NCBI RefSeq assembly: GCF_020536995.1 | Contig: NC_068362.1 | Span: 106,358,576-106,422,575, forward strand | Reading direction: 5' to 3' | Source of the DNA: Dreissena polymorpha | Taxonomy: Eukaryota > Mollusca > Bivalvia > Myida > Dreissenidae | DNA: 64,000 nucleotides | In this document: piece after piece, positions 37,170 to 49,287 of the stretch | Numbering within the stretch: position 1 is the first letter of the stretch | Layout: every line of letters begins with the position of its first letter | Notes under the pieces: generated by a model | Told to the model about the DNA's origin: nothing | The model's input: only the letters and a program-made list of their open reading frames with translations | Database searches by the model: none | Translations under genes and position numbers: made by a program

Positions 37170-38383
37170 TTTTTCGGCGTAAGCTGTATTAAGCCAGCTT
37201 TTCACCCTGACTTGACCTTTGTAAGTGTCCAATAATATTCAAATAAAATTTCCCGCGGCTAGGTACGAATGAATACACTTCATTTATTCCATTGGCTGAT
37301 TTGAGTTTAACACCAGAACATTGGAAACATATCCGCGTCTTTGTAACACTGTTTTACTGCATGAAACAATTTTATCTCTAATGAAAAGGCTCAATAGATA
37401 GAGCAGTTTTACAATCAATTTTCGACATAAATACAGTTTGTGCGTTCACCTTTTATTTTCAGAGAATTACCAGCGCAAAAGCGTTTATACTAAAGGCTAT
37501 ATTCTCATATTTAGTACTTACTTGCATTGCATTTCAACCCGCGAGGTTTCGGGTCAATTCGCGGCCAGTGTGTGAAAGTCAGAGTTTATATACAGTTCAT
37601 CGCCGGAGTTCGCAGAAGGGGTTGCGATCTTTTCATTGAAGGAAAAAATTGGAATCTATGCTATTTTTGTCTGATGGAGTAAATAGTTCGTTTAGTCGCT
37701 TTGTCGATATATCAATATTTTAGGCACAGTTGTTGCCTTGGTCGTGTACAGTTGGCGTAAACAAGCCATCGTTTCAGCAGCAGAATTGTTACCTAACTTT
37801 ATGCTTTGCATTCCAATCCGCAAGGTATCAAGGTCAGTTTGCGGTCAGTTGCAGAAATCTTTATATAAACGCCGTCTCGTAAACTTTGTGCACTTGAAGT
37901 CTGTTTTGATCAGAAAGACACTAAATAAAGATATTCGGCGATATTATTGTGGTATGTCAATCATCGATTTTTAATATGTTTTCAACATTTGCATGTTAAG
38001 GATTAATTTTGATAAAATCAATTAGAAATATTTATCCATTTAGACCAGTTTATTAAGCATGAGCACAATAATTCACTACTATAATTATGCAATTAAATTA
38101 AGATTCGAGTATTGCCGGCTGACCTATATGCACTCGTTTATTTTCATGTTTCTTGTGTTTTTCTATTCTGTAAATATAGATATCTGAGTAATAATATCAC
38201 ATAAAGTAAAATAAGCCACGAAATCTGGCGCAACACCCCGTGATTGATTTGCTTGTGATGTAGCTAAGAACTGCGCAGAAAAAAGGCATCCGCTACTTTT
38301 TATCTCATAGAGATAACTTTTGATCGTTCATAAACATCGACCACAATCAACGCCGTATATCTTTTTTAAAGATATTTCTTGTT
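37170..38383 (+). mobile_element. Non-autonomous element, copy 3
   Basis: Same ends as copy 2 (TTTTTCGGCGTAAGCTG and GATATTTCTTGTT) and about 1.2 kb long. The first 350 bp are very close to copy 2, including CCCGCGGCTAGGTACGAATG. The right half has diverged more. Confidence 0.75.
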
Positions 38384-38767
38384 ATAAATGTTCGGTAAAT
38401 ACATGTACTTCTGTACAGTGGAAAATTACCTCCCTTTAATGACCCCAAATTCGGCCCTCGTACAAATGCATGCGCATATCAAACAATGTTTTGTTTGCAC
38501 TTGCTTGTAAATGACGAACCCAGAATGTATCAGTAACTTAAAAAAAATTATTTTGTATGATTAAGAAAGTTATTAAACAAAGCCCTTTATTACATCCGAG
38601 CACTACTCGCTAACCAGTATAGATCTATATCTACTTTAACTGTGACATCGTTCGTAATCGCGCGAATGGATTATAACATACGATTTAGTAAGCCATAATT
38701 ATGGACCATGGGTAAACCATCATTTTTTTAATAGAAAAAATAATTGTTTATCTAAATGCCAACTTAC

Positions 38768-38940
38768 CTTTAAGATATCTGGTAAATCCAACTTTGGAAA
38801 ACGCGTCGTCTGCACTTGGTTTACATTGGATACCGACGCTATTCGTACCCAGTTATTTTCAAATGACGCGTACACAAAATCGTTTCTTATGGCTTCTTTT
38901 TTTAACACCAACATTGATAAGATCATTATTTTGCCATTTC
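38768..38940 (-). other. Candidate exon resembling the DDE/SWIM family linker
   Basis: The - strand reads ...FENNWVRIASVSNVNQVQTT, then RFPKLDLPDILK, then a donor GTAAGT. The phrase RFP-L-L-D resembles the segment before LTLGVYQ in the gene at 35586-36081. It may be a fragment of a second copy of that family. Weak. Confidence 0.3.
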
Positions 38941-39380
38941 AGACTTAAAACCTCTAATAAATTTCGGTAATAAGTGGTATTTTAAGCAGTGTTTTTTTAA
39001 TAAAGGGTTAAAAAGATAAGTTCAATAAAGCATGGTGGGTTCTCGGAGATCAGCACTGGGTTACACATTTTTTTAAAGTAAGATATGAGCGCGCAATATC
39101 ACCGTCACAAAAATATAGTATTTTGTCTTTTGTTGTTTTTGTTATTGTTTAAGACAAAGTTTGTCATGGTGTTCTCGTGCGCTGACAGTTTATTTGTTGA
39201 TGAAACAAAGAAATTTAGTGTAAATTCGCCATTTTCTTTTGTGTGATGTACTTTTATCATGATTTTTTTACAATTGAAAACAAGGCACACTTATAAAATT
39301 TGATTTATTGTGCAATTTAAATGTTATAGAAGATGAATACAAAATAAAAAAATGACATTTTTGAAAATTTGATTACATTG
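38941..39380. other. No feature seen
   Basis: AT-rich spacer before the GC-rich block. Confidence 0.4.
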
Positions 39381-40426
39381 ATATTTGGGGCGTTTTTGGG
39401 TGGTTAGTGAACCATGTCCTTTACCCCGGCTTCCCGGGTATTCGCCAAATACTTTAATTTTTATAAACGTTCGTTACACGTTGGCCAATGAGACCTTAAT
39501 GTGCTATCTACCTAAAGGTGGTGATGAGGTGCGGACCCCGCCGAGTGTCCCGCACATTACTAATGTACAAGACACTCAACGCGACCCACATCCCAACACC
39601 ACCCGGTACGTAGGACCCGGAACACAAACACGTATCGCTCTCACACCCCCACTCATTACGGGTGGCGCGTATGAGAGCGCCACGCCCGTGTGTTCCGGGT
39701 TCCTTGGTGGTGATCTGTGTATGGTTGTGTATAGTGTGTGGTATGCGATTGTTGTGCATTTGTCTGGAGCGGAAGAGGAGGTGTCTGTCGGTAATTTACG
39801 GCCGTCGGTCAGTCGTGAAGGGTTGTATATTGTTGCAGTTCCCAGATCGCAGAACCCGCCGCCCCCGCACAAGCGCATCCACGCCGAGCGAGCCCGAGCC
39901 CCCCCCCCCCCCCGCCGCGCCCGCATATGGCCCCGGCCCGAGCACCCAACCGCTGGAGACCCCCGAGACAAGCACCCTCATCCACCCACTCGCTGCGCGC
40001 GACAACAAATCAGTCAAGAACCAACCATGGAGCCATCCAAAGCCCTACCCAGAGTCACCATCGTTCTTTCCCACCCGCCCGCCAAACATCCAGACCATGT
40101 ATCAAGCTGGGATGTATTAATTTTGCTGTTATGTTGTATTTGCTATTATAATTGGATATGTAAAGTAAATAAATGATCTAAAAACTCCGTTGATATATCA
40201 TATGATTTATTTATGTTTGATGTTAAGTTGTAAAACTCATAGTATTATAGATTATGTCCTGTATTCTAGCTTTCATTTACCCAAGTGTGGTTGTTGTGCT
40301 CTCCGCCCCATGAGAGGTGTTAGTGGGGGTTCGAGCAGGATACAGGAAACGCCCCGATTCCAGAGGCGCCCCTGGTTCTTTTAAGTGCCCGGTGTATAGC
40401 ACCGATACACTGCACCTCCGTTTAAC
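39381..40426. other. GC-rich block with multi-frame open reading, probably non-coding
   Basis: It contains a C homopolymer near 39900 and several overlapping open frames on both strands. That is what GC-rich, stop-poor sequence gives by chance. No protein family is recognisable. With the region up to 43183 it may belong to the 3' part of the adjacent LINE or to an unknown repeat. Confidence 0.35.
39613..39704. repeat. Long imperfect hairpin
   Basis: The left arm GGACCCGGAACACA...CGCTCTCA and the right arm TGAGAGCG...TGTGTTCCGGGTTCC pair over about 35 positions, with a loop of about a dozen bases around CCACTCATTAC. Confidence 0.75.
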
Positions 40427-41490
40427 GTCCCTCGCGGAGGACATATTAGTACATAGTGTTAGTATTGGTGTTTATATACATGTGTAGTTCTGCTGTTTTG
40501 TGTCATAACTTGCGGTAACGTGGGCTCTCTCTGTTGTAATTTGGTATATAGTTTGGATGTTATTGCGTAGGGCAGGCTAGTTTTTGAAAGATCATGTATT
40601 TGATGATAGAAGAAGGAGACTATGTTTGTTTGATTGGGCCGAGATGACTTGTTCGTTGGGGGGCAGACAATCTCTTTGTAAATTCTTTCTTATTGATGTG
40701 TTAAGTGTCTTGTGAGACTGTGGTGTTGTAAGGGCCAGACTAGTTTTGATAGGTCACTTATTTTATGAAAGAAGAGAGGGGCTGAGTTTGAGTAAATTTG
40801 GTATTAGGGAGAGCGCACACGTTAGTGTTTCTGGTTTATAAAAGCAAAGACAGCATTCCTGTGTGTTTGTGTAGTATGCCAGGCTAGTATCGTGGTCTGG
40901 TCTAGGGCATATCGAGCTAAGGGTTCGATCCGGCTACATAGAAACATATAAAGGTTAGTGTACCAATGAACTGCAAACAGTCATTCTTTTCAGTATCTTT
41001 CAAGAGGGACGGCATGTAGCGTCTCTCGCTGAGGACATATTAGTATATAGTGTTAGTATTGGTACATATACAGATCTGCTGCCTTGTGTCATATTTTATA
41101 GTAGCTTGGGCACTCTCTGTTGCTATTTTGGGTAATGGTTGTATGTTGATGTGAGGGTCAGACTAGATTTTTGACAGATCATGTACTAGATGATAGAAGA
41201 GAGGCACCGAGTGTGTGTAAATGGACCAAGATGACTATTTTGTTTTGTGGGCTTTGACAATTTCGAGATTTTCTTTCTTCTTTCTGAGGTGATTGCCTGT
41301 GGCACTGTGGTGTTGTGAGGGCCAGACTTTGTTTTTGATAGATCACTTATTTGATGATAGAAGAGATGGGCTGTGGTTATGGTAGTTTGGTATTTGGAGA
41401 GTGAGCGCTTTACTGGTTCGGGTTATGTATGATATCAGAGGCAGCAGTTCTATGTGTTATTGTGGCTATTTCAATGGTTAGTAAATAAAT
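40427..41490 (+). repeat. Two diverged tandem units of about 590 bp
   Basis: Both units run GAGGACATATTAGTA, TAGTGTTAGTATTGGT, TCTGCTG, TGTGTCATA, CTCTCTGTTG, AGATCATGTA, GATGATAGAAGA in order, starting at about 40433 and 41031. Confidence 0.75.
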
Positions 41491-41539
41491 GGACTGCAAT
41501 GAGTTATTCTATCTATACACTGAGAAACAAATATACTAA

Positions 41540-41665
41540 TTATCATCACTTTTTTTTTTTTTGGTAATCTTGGGTGGGTCGTGTCGACAGAGCCACAGTG
41601 CGAGGGGGGGGGGCGCCTCACCACCCCAGCCGACACGCTCCATCCAACATTTTTTTTTTTAATAT
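41540..41665 (-). other. Poly-A-like tracts on the - strand
   Basis: Runs of T near 41551-41562 and 41650-41660 flank GC-rich sequence. On the - strand they would be A tracts. One could mark the 3' end of the LINE whose ORF ends at 43184; no target duplication was found to prove it. Confidence 0.3.
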
Positions 41666-42224
41666 AATGCATATATAAAATGGTTGTGATATCTACATCT
41701 AAAGGGGTTGTACTGAAGGTTTCTCTATTGAGTTACCTGAGTGCGCACTTGATGCGGCTTCCGTCTCTGTGCGGAAGTGTAGTGTCTGCGTGCTTACCCC
41801 ACTACCGTCGTCGTCGGCTGCTGCGTGCTGGGTGCAGCGGCAAAAATTTAAAATAACGAGGACCAACACAGGGGGGGGGGGGTCTCGCGGAACCCGGATA
41901 CTGTTAGCCCGATTGTTTGGTTTACAAAGGGGGGGGGGGATTTTAGGTTTGTCCATATCGTTACATAGTGGTTACAGATGTTCGTTTTTATTTTTATCAA
42001 GCGTACCTATCCGTCATTGATTCTGATAGCGTGCCCTTAGGGTTAAATTGCGTTTATGTTGTACGGTCGCGGTTGTTAACGAGACAGGCGGCCGATACAT
42101 TTCATGATTTGGTTGACAGTTATATACGGTACCGTAATCCCTTCCGTCGTTTTATTAAGAGAGTGTTGTTGTTGTTTTACTGGGTTATAATGTGTAGCTT
42201 GTCAGCCCTTGCCCGTCCGTGGCG

Positions 42225-42427
42225 TCGTCACAGGGCACAGACCAGGGGGCCCCACTGACACACAGGTGTGACCCATTGGCTATGCCCTGCGACGAATAAC
42301 TATAGGTCGGCTGTCATATCCGCGTTATGTTCAGGCCGTGATAATACCGTAGGTTCACTCTGTGAGGGCCCGGGCGAGCGGCCCCAGTGACATACGGAAG
42401 TGACCCGTCATCCGTGCCCGCACAGAG
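42225..42427. ncRNA. Two tandem copies of a structured motif with covarying stems
   Basis: Unit A (42225-42295) closes with TCGTCACAGGGC/GCCCTGCGACGA. Unit B (42358-42427) closes with CTCTGTGAGGGC/GCCCGCACAGAG. Each 12-bp stem has one mismatch. Five pairs differ between A and B while still pairing. Between the arms both keep GGCCCC, TGAC-YAC and GTGACCC. The pattern says the structure, rather than the sequence, is conserved. It may be an RNA element in the 3' region of the neighbouring LINE or of another repeat. Strand and function are unknown. Confidence 0.5.
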
Positions 42428-43183
42428 GGTTCCTTTATGGCTATAGTCCACGGACGGGGTCCGGCAGACAGGGTAGATGTTATGTAGTTACCTAAATGTG
42501 TTTTTAGTCCGGCACCGGAACGCGCTTTATTCGCACTTTTGTAAGTTACGCGATTTGTTTATACGCATATTTTTGCTATTTCGGATAAGCCTAAGGAAGA
42601 TAGTTTATGCAAGAAGACTCTGGATAGTTAGTATGCCCTACTGTATCGCTTTATTTTATGGATTAAGTGCAGGTATGCATCTAGTTTTACCCTTAATTTT
42701 AATTTTAATGCGATTTTTCTTATATCTTGCTTTTGCAAGGGAGATAACTGAATTACGCACAAATCGTAAAAATAGTCCTTTCCGTACATGTTTATGTTTG
42801 GTTTGCAATATATATGGGAATTAAACCTTAAGTTACTATTAGTATGAGGTCAAAGAGATATTGTTACGGATATATGATGTCTGTATAAAGTCTTGGGATA
42901 AATCGATATATATATATATATCTATACTACTATAATATTTCCTCTTCTGCGGCGTCTCCCGCATCACCGCGGCGTCCCACTCGGGACACCTGCTTTCAGC
43001 GTTAGGGAAACAATTTATCTAGTGTATTTATATTGTAATATTTATAATATTTAGATTGCTAAGGAAACAATGTATCTTGTGTATTTAACTTGTAATATTT
43101 TATTTTAATAAGGCATACGCAGTGGAAGCTCGCTTGGCGGAGTATTTTAACCGTTTGTCTAATATGCGATGTAATTAGTGTAT
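42428..43183. other. Region after the LINE stop codon
   Basis: It is AT-rich with a short (TA)n near 42907-42920 and a repeated AACAATNTATCT...GTGTATTTA...TTGTAATATTT motif at about 43009 and 43066. Possible LINE 3' untranslated region on the - strand. Confidence 0.35.
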
Positions 43184-44365
43184 TTATATTTTATTGAGAT
43201 ATCCCGTATCCCGCAAAAATTTAAAAACATGTTGTCTTATAACGGATCCGATCTTGTTCGGGGGCATTAACAGTAGACTTCGATCAATTTTAACAGAAAT
43301 ATTGTTATATGCTGCTATTATACCTGCACTTAGTTCTAGTCTTTGGGCCGCGTGTTGAGGGCATATGAAGAATAAATGTTCGAAGGTGTCTGGGACACTG
43401 CATTTGGGGCACAGAACAGTTTTGTAGCTATCACCGTGTAACCTAGTCACCCCTAAGCGCATACGCGTATATGCCCTATCTTCTTGCTTAATGGGGCTAT
43501 AGATATGGATCTTATGGCTGGGGTTAGTGATAAGTGGTAAATCATGCTCAGTGCAGTATTTTGACCATTTGTAGTCCTGTTCATTGTACGCTTTTTGGTT
43601 TATAATGGCTATAATTTCGCGTGCGCTGGGTTTTAGCTCAGAGAGTAGGCCGTCTTGGGATCCTAACTTGGCAAGTTTATCTGCGTATTCATTGCCCGGG
43701 ATGCCTACATGACTAGGTATCCATATAAGTTTAAGAGATATGTTTTTATTAGTCAGTTTTGTGATACCTTTTAGAGCTGCGTATATCAGGTCTGGTCGCG
43801 TTTTCGAGGATCCTGCGTGTAGTGCTTGCAATGCGCTAAGAGAGTCGGTTAGAATCGCGTAGTTAGTCTGTTCGTGCGTGTTAAGCGTGTTAAGCCACCT
43901 TACCGCGTCATTAATTATTGCTAGCTCGCAGGCAAATATGGAAAGTTCTTTTTTAAGTTTTAATCTGTTGTGGTGGCTAATGGCATTTTGAGGGTTGTAT
44001 ACTACGTACGCAGCGCCGGCTAATTTTAAATCTTCGTTTTTACTACCGTCTGTGAAAATCTGTGTATACCCGCCGTATGTATTATTTATGTAATTTAAGG
44101 CTATTGTTGCGCTATTGGAGTCGATTTCGGATTTTTTTATCAGTGTTGATAGATGAAAGTCGATGTCAGGTTTTACTATTTCACTAAGGCTGTAGTATGT
44201 AGGTGGTTGGAGTTCAATTTCGTTAATTTTATAGTATAGATTAAGCGCTCGGACATTTTGCGCGTACGGGACTCCAATGCGACTTTTAGGTTTACGGTAG
44301 GCCGGGTCTTCGGTGACCTTTGAGTTGATCGGTAGGTTGTTTTCAATAGGATTAGTGCGCGTGTA
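43184..44365 (-). mobile_element. LINE, RNase H half of ORF2
   Basis: The - strand frame is open for about 394 codons, from the border of the big insertion to the stop at 43184. It encodes an RNase H domain: IFTDGSKNED (D), ACELAI (E), LTDSLSALQA (D), then HVGIPGNEYADKLAKLG (D). All four acidic residues are present. LINEs with a C-terminal RNase H belong to the I-like superclade (I, Nimb, Ingi-like) or relatives. It lacks the reverse transcriptase part here; that part lies at 63112-64000 on the same strand. This half has no stop or frame break. Confidence 0.85.
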
Positions 44366-44453
44366 ATAGACCGTTCCATAATTTAGTAATTACCCAATTA
44401 TCTCCCCTGAATACTCTCCGCGTCCGCCATTACACTACTGCCAAACAACCGGT
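44366..44453 (+). repeat. Left outer terminal inverted repeat
   Basis: It pairs with 63024-63111. Seventeen terminal bases are identical. A second conserved block, CCGCCATTACACT-CTGC, starts at exactly the same offset (about base 58) in both ends. The sequence between has diverged without length change. Two conserved blocks with fixed spacing look like transposase contact sites. Confidence 0.7.
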
Positions 44454-44459
44454 AACATA

Positions 44460-47400
44460 TAGGTCACAACATACCAAAAGATTTCCTGCACAAATTCAAT
44501 GTAAAAGCAATAACTTTAACAAAAAATAAAGTCAAACTTTTGCGCGTAGACACCCCCATAACCATACCTTTTCTTAAAGAGCATTCCAAGCCGCAATGAT
44601 TTAAACAATAAAAAACATAGGTCATCCAATATGTAAGAAAGAACTCAATGCGAATCAGCGGTCACTGTTTTATGGCCATCTTTTTACCGGCATCTCTCCA
44701 GTTGATGATGGTTTCCCGCCAACTGTCAAAGTCTTATGTAGTCTCCAACCTAAAAGCAAAACAGGGAATTTGTAGTATACAACAATGTTTTCCCTACCAC
44801 ATGAACACAGAAATATTCAAAAATAAAGTCATGGCAAGTGCCCGTACAGAGAATTGTGTCTTCAAATAAATGAAGATTTTGTTTTTAGAGGGTATAGCAT
44901 TGAACACCAAAAGTATTTAGTGTATTGTAACCTATAAGAGAAATTTATTTTTACTGAAATGTGTTTTTCTTTCATATTATTATCATCCCATCCATATTGC
45001 ACCAATATATTAAGTTTGGCTGGATTAGCTGTCCATTTGGCCATTCTGTATCATATTTTCACACGCGGGTGTTTTCAGTCCGAAGAAGGCGATATTAGGC
45101 CTGTTAAAGCTTAACTGCCCCTTTAAGATTTAAAGCTGTTGTGTTCAATATCTGCAATAAAATACCAAAACAAACCAAAAAGACATGCAAGTGGGGCTGA
45201 TGTGTGGTGGGGAAAGAATGAATTTGTTAGATATTTTCACTCTAAGCAATTTTGATAATGTCTTTTTTGTGTGTTTTTTTTTAATCATCCCAAAAATGCC
45301 AATTTCAAAGCAAAAACAATCCAATTTCATCCAAGACAATAAACTAATTAGTCAAAATGAGAGATCAAAGATACTTTGAAGTGTAGAAATCAATAAGCTT
45401 CCAATAACTTGTTATTTCACACCAATAAAAGTGTAAAATCTTGAAAGCGCCTTGTCGATCGGTGCCCATTTATTTACCAGCCGCCAATGAAATATTCTAG
45501 CATGTAATGTCATGGGTGCCTTTTAACTGCAGCAGATGGTCAAAATGCATTGCCAGCTCTCATTTAGAGGTTCAAGACAATACAAATTTTCATATTTTGG
45601 ACACAAAATAAGTACTTTAGGCTATTTTTATGGTGGCAATCTGGTCCAAATGGGAGTTTGTAACCAAGCGAAAGAATACAATGCTCATTTGTTGGGGGGG
45701 GGGGGGTTTAAGCTGGAAGGAAAAGTTAAATTGAACAAAAAACACATATGTAGGCAAGCATTATAAGCTTAGCAATGATGTTCCATGTAGTAACAGGGGT
45801 AGAAAGGCAGTTCAGATCAAGGCAGTGTCCTGAAAGGGGTTTCTAGTACTTCTTTTGGGGACACAGCTTCCTGCAGAATTCTCAACACACCAAATATCAA
45901 TGATTCATGTCACCTTTCTATGCAAAGAAAAAAGAATAAGGACAATACTGTCATTAAATCACTGAATGAGAGAAGCATGTACCAAATAAAAAACAAAACA
46001 AGTTGCTGAAAGTGCCAAATTTTGTCAAAAAAATCCCTCTAAGGTAAATGATGAAGGGGACACTTGCTATAACAATCCTATATTTAAGTAAGGCGCGACA
46101 CCATTTTAAGCCGGAAACATGAATATAAGCATATTGTGAGAAAACAATACCAAAAACAAGCTAATTGTAGGGTAACAAGTAGCAAATCAACTCAGCTGTA
46201 CTGCATACATGCTCAGGAACAAGGATAACCCTGTTAAGTGCCAACTTCAGCTGCCAACAAAGCACGAGCTTTACATGTCAGGACGCGGAACTATCAATAC
46301 AAACTGCGAGGAGAATTACATGACGGCAAGGGTGTGAGTGACCACAATCCTGATTATGACAGTCTTTCACACCTAAAGCATCATACATATGCTTATTTGC
46401 TTGTGTACATGATAACAAATGATATTATTACCTGTTTTGCCATCAACAACCCTTATCCAGTGGCCCTTGACTTAGTCGCAGACATTCCTCTTCCTGAAAA
46501 AGTCAAAATACCCAATAGAAAAAGATAAAAAAATGAAACAAAAACATGCATTTATGTATTTTAAGTGTACTTTTATGAATAATATAAAGTGATAAAATCT
46601 TGCTCAATTCATGATTGTACTAAATATGAAGGCTGGCTCAGTTAAGCATCTGCTGCACTGTCCATACTGTAAAAATGCCTGCCATTCCATGTCGGTGAAA
46701 TGGGGCTCTGTTTGAATGTTCATGCTTTTCGCAAAAGTTGAAGTTGCGTTACTCGATCACGGAGTCCCTGGCGTTGAATTCTAACTTCATGTAACACATT
46801 AACGCGACACGGTCAACCAATATGCGGTTGAATTTAAGTCGGAAAGCAATTTAGCCCTTATTCCAATATATAAGGGTGGGGGTCAACTTGAAAAACAACT
46901 ATTCCAGGTCAAATAATCTGAATTCATGCATTTAATGCACTTATTTTCTTCCCTTTTGCTAAGAAATGACCAAAAATCTGCTTTCCCAGTCATATTTTGC
47001 ACTTGCAGATGATATTTCATTTTTATCATAAGTTAGTTTATAAGAGAAATTTATTTTTACTGAAATGTGTTTTTCTTTCATATTATTATCATCCCATCCA
47101 TATTGCACCAATATATTAAGTTTGGCTGGATTAGCTGTCCATTTGGCCATTCTGTATCATATTTTCACACGCGGGTGTTTTCAGTCCGAAGAAGGCGATA
47201 TTAGGCCTGTTAAAGCTTAACTGCCCCTTTAAGATTTAAAGCTGTTGTGTTCAATATCTGCAATAAAATACCAAAACAAACCAAAAAGACATGCAAGTGG
47301 GGCTGATGTGTGGTGGGGAAAGAATGAATTTGTTAGATATTTTCACTCTAAGCAATTTTGATAATGTCTTTTTTGTGTGTTTTTTTTTAATCATCCCAAA

Positions 47401-49287
47401 AATGCCAATTTCAAAGCAAAAACAATCCAATTTCATCCAAGACAATAAACTAATTAGTCAAAATGAGAGATCAAAGATACTTTGAAGTGTAGAAATCAAT
47501 AAGCTTCCAATAACTTGTTATTTCACACCAATAAAAGTGTAAAATCTTGAAAGCGCCTTGTCGATCGGTGCCCATTTATTTACCAGCCGCCAATGAAATA
47601 TTCTAGCATGTAATGTCATGGGTGCCTTTTAACTGCAGCAGATGGTCAAAATGCATTGCCAGCTCTCATTTAGAGGTTCAAGACAATACAAATTTTCATA
47701 TTTTGGACACAAAATAAGTACTTTAGGCTATTTTTATGGTGGCAATCTGGTCCAAATGGGAGTTTGTAACCAAGCGAAAGAATACAATGCTCATTTGTTG
47801 GGGGGGGGGGGTTAAGCTGGAAGGAAAAGTTAAATTGAACAAAAAACACATATGTAGGCAAGCATTATAAGCTTAGCAATGATGTTCCATGTAGTAACAG
47901 GGGTAGAAAGGCAGTTCAGATCAAGGCAGTGTCCTGAAAGGGGTTTCTAGTACTTCTTTTGGGGACACAGCTTCCTGCAGAATTCTCAACACAACAAATA
48001 TCAATGATTCATGTCACCTTTCTATGCAAAGAAAAAAGAATAAGGACAATACTGTCATTAAATCTCTGAATGAGAGAAGCATGTACCAAATAAAAAACAA
48101 AACAAGTTGCTGAAAGTGCCAAATTTTGTCAAAAAAATCCCTCTAAGGTAAATGATGAAGGGGACACTTGCTATAACAATCCTATATTTAAGTAAGGCGC
48201 GACACCATTTTAAGCCGGAAACATGAATATAAGCATATTGTGAGAAAACAATACCAAAAACAAGCTAATTGTAGGGTAACAAGTAGCAAATCAACTCAGC
48301 TGTACTGCATACATGCTCAGGAACAAGGATAACCCTGTTAAGTGCCAACTTCAGCTGCCAACAAAGCACGAGCTTTACATGTCAGGACGCGGAACTATCA
48401 ATACAAACTGCGAGGAGAATTACATGACGGCAAGGGTGTGAGTGACCACAATCCTGATTATGACAGTCTTTCACACCTAAAGCATCATACATATGCTTAT
48501 TTGCTTGTGTACATGATAACAAAATGATATTATTACCTGTTTTGCCATCAACAACCCTTATCCAGTGGCCCTTGACTTAGTCGCAGACATTCCTCTTCCT
48601 GAAAAAGTCAAAATACCCAATAGAAAAAGATAAAAAAATGAAACAAAAACATGCATTTATGTATTTTAAGTGTACTTTTATGAATAATATAAAGTGATAA
48701 AATCTTGCTCAATTCATGATTGTACTAAATATGAAGGCTGGCTCAGTTAAGCATCTGCTGCACTGTCCATACTGTAAAAATGCCTGCCATTCCATGTCGG
48801 TGAAATGGGGCTCTGTTTGAATGTTCATGCTTTTCGCAAAAGTTGAAGTTGCGTTACTCGATCACGGAGTCCCTGGCGTTGAATTCTAACTTCATGTAAC
48901 ACATTAACGCGACACGGTCAACCAATATGCGGTTGAATTTAAGTCGGAAAGCAATTTAGCCCTTATTCCAATATATAAGGGTGGGGGTCAACTTGAAAAA
49001 CAACTATTCCAGGTCAAATAATCTGAATTCATGCATTTAATGCACTTATTTTCTTCCCTTTTGCTAAGAAATGACCAAAAATCTGCTTTCCCAGTCATAT
49101 TTTGCACTTGCAGATGATATTTCATTTTTATCATAAGTTAGTTTAGGTCACAACATACCAAAAGATTTCCTGCACAAATTCAATGTAAAAGCAATAACTT
49201 TAACAAAAAATAAAGTCAAACTTTTGCGCGTAGACACCCCCATAACCATACCTTTTCTTAAAGAGCATTCCAAGCCGCAATGATTTA
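44460..49287 (+). repeat. Near-identical tandem duplication, unit about 2.1 kb, with a shared 147-bp block at both outer ends
   Basis: 44933-47036 and 47039-49140 are almost base-for-base identical. The differences I saw are a few substitutions, a G-run length change and a single-base insertion near 48521. The 147-bp block at 44460-44606 recurs at 49143-49287. The order (A-C-B)(B)(A) fits a tandem array of a 2.58-kb A-C-B unit with one A-C lost. No family is recognised. One copy has a 96-codon open frame (46238-46528) that the single-base insertion breaks in the other, so selection on it is not evident. Confidence 0.85.

Noticed and set aside
39385-40176. A 263-codon open frame on the + strand
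   Set aside because: The block is GC-rich and stop-poor, with four or more overlapping open frames on both strands, a C homopolymer and a long hairpin. The protein text is low-complexity and matches nothing I know.
42477-42824. A 115-codon + strand frame rich in L, F and I that looks like membrane segments
   Set aside because: It is AT-rich, lies opposite the possible LINE 3' region, and the hydrophobicity follows from T-rich codons.
46238-46528. A 96-codon open frame (MPTSAANKARALHV...) in the duplicated block
   Set aside because: It has no recognisable domain, and the frame is lost in the near-identical second copy by a single base, so there is no sign of selection.
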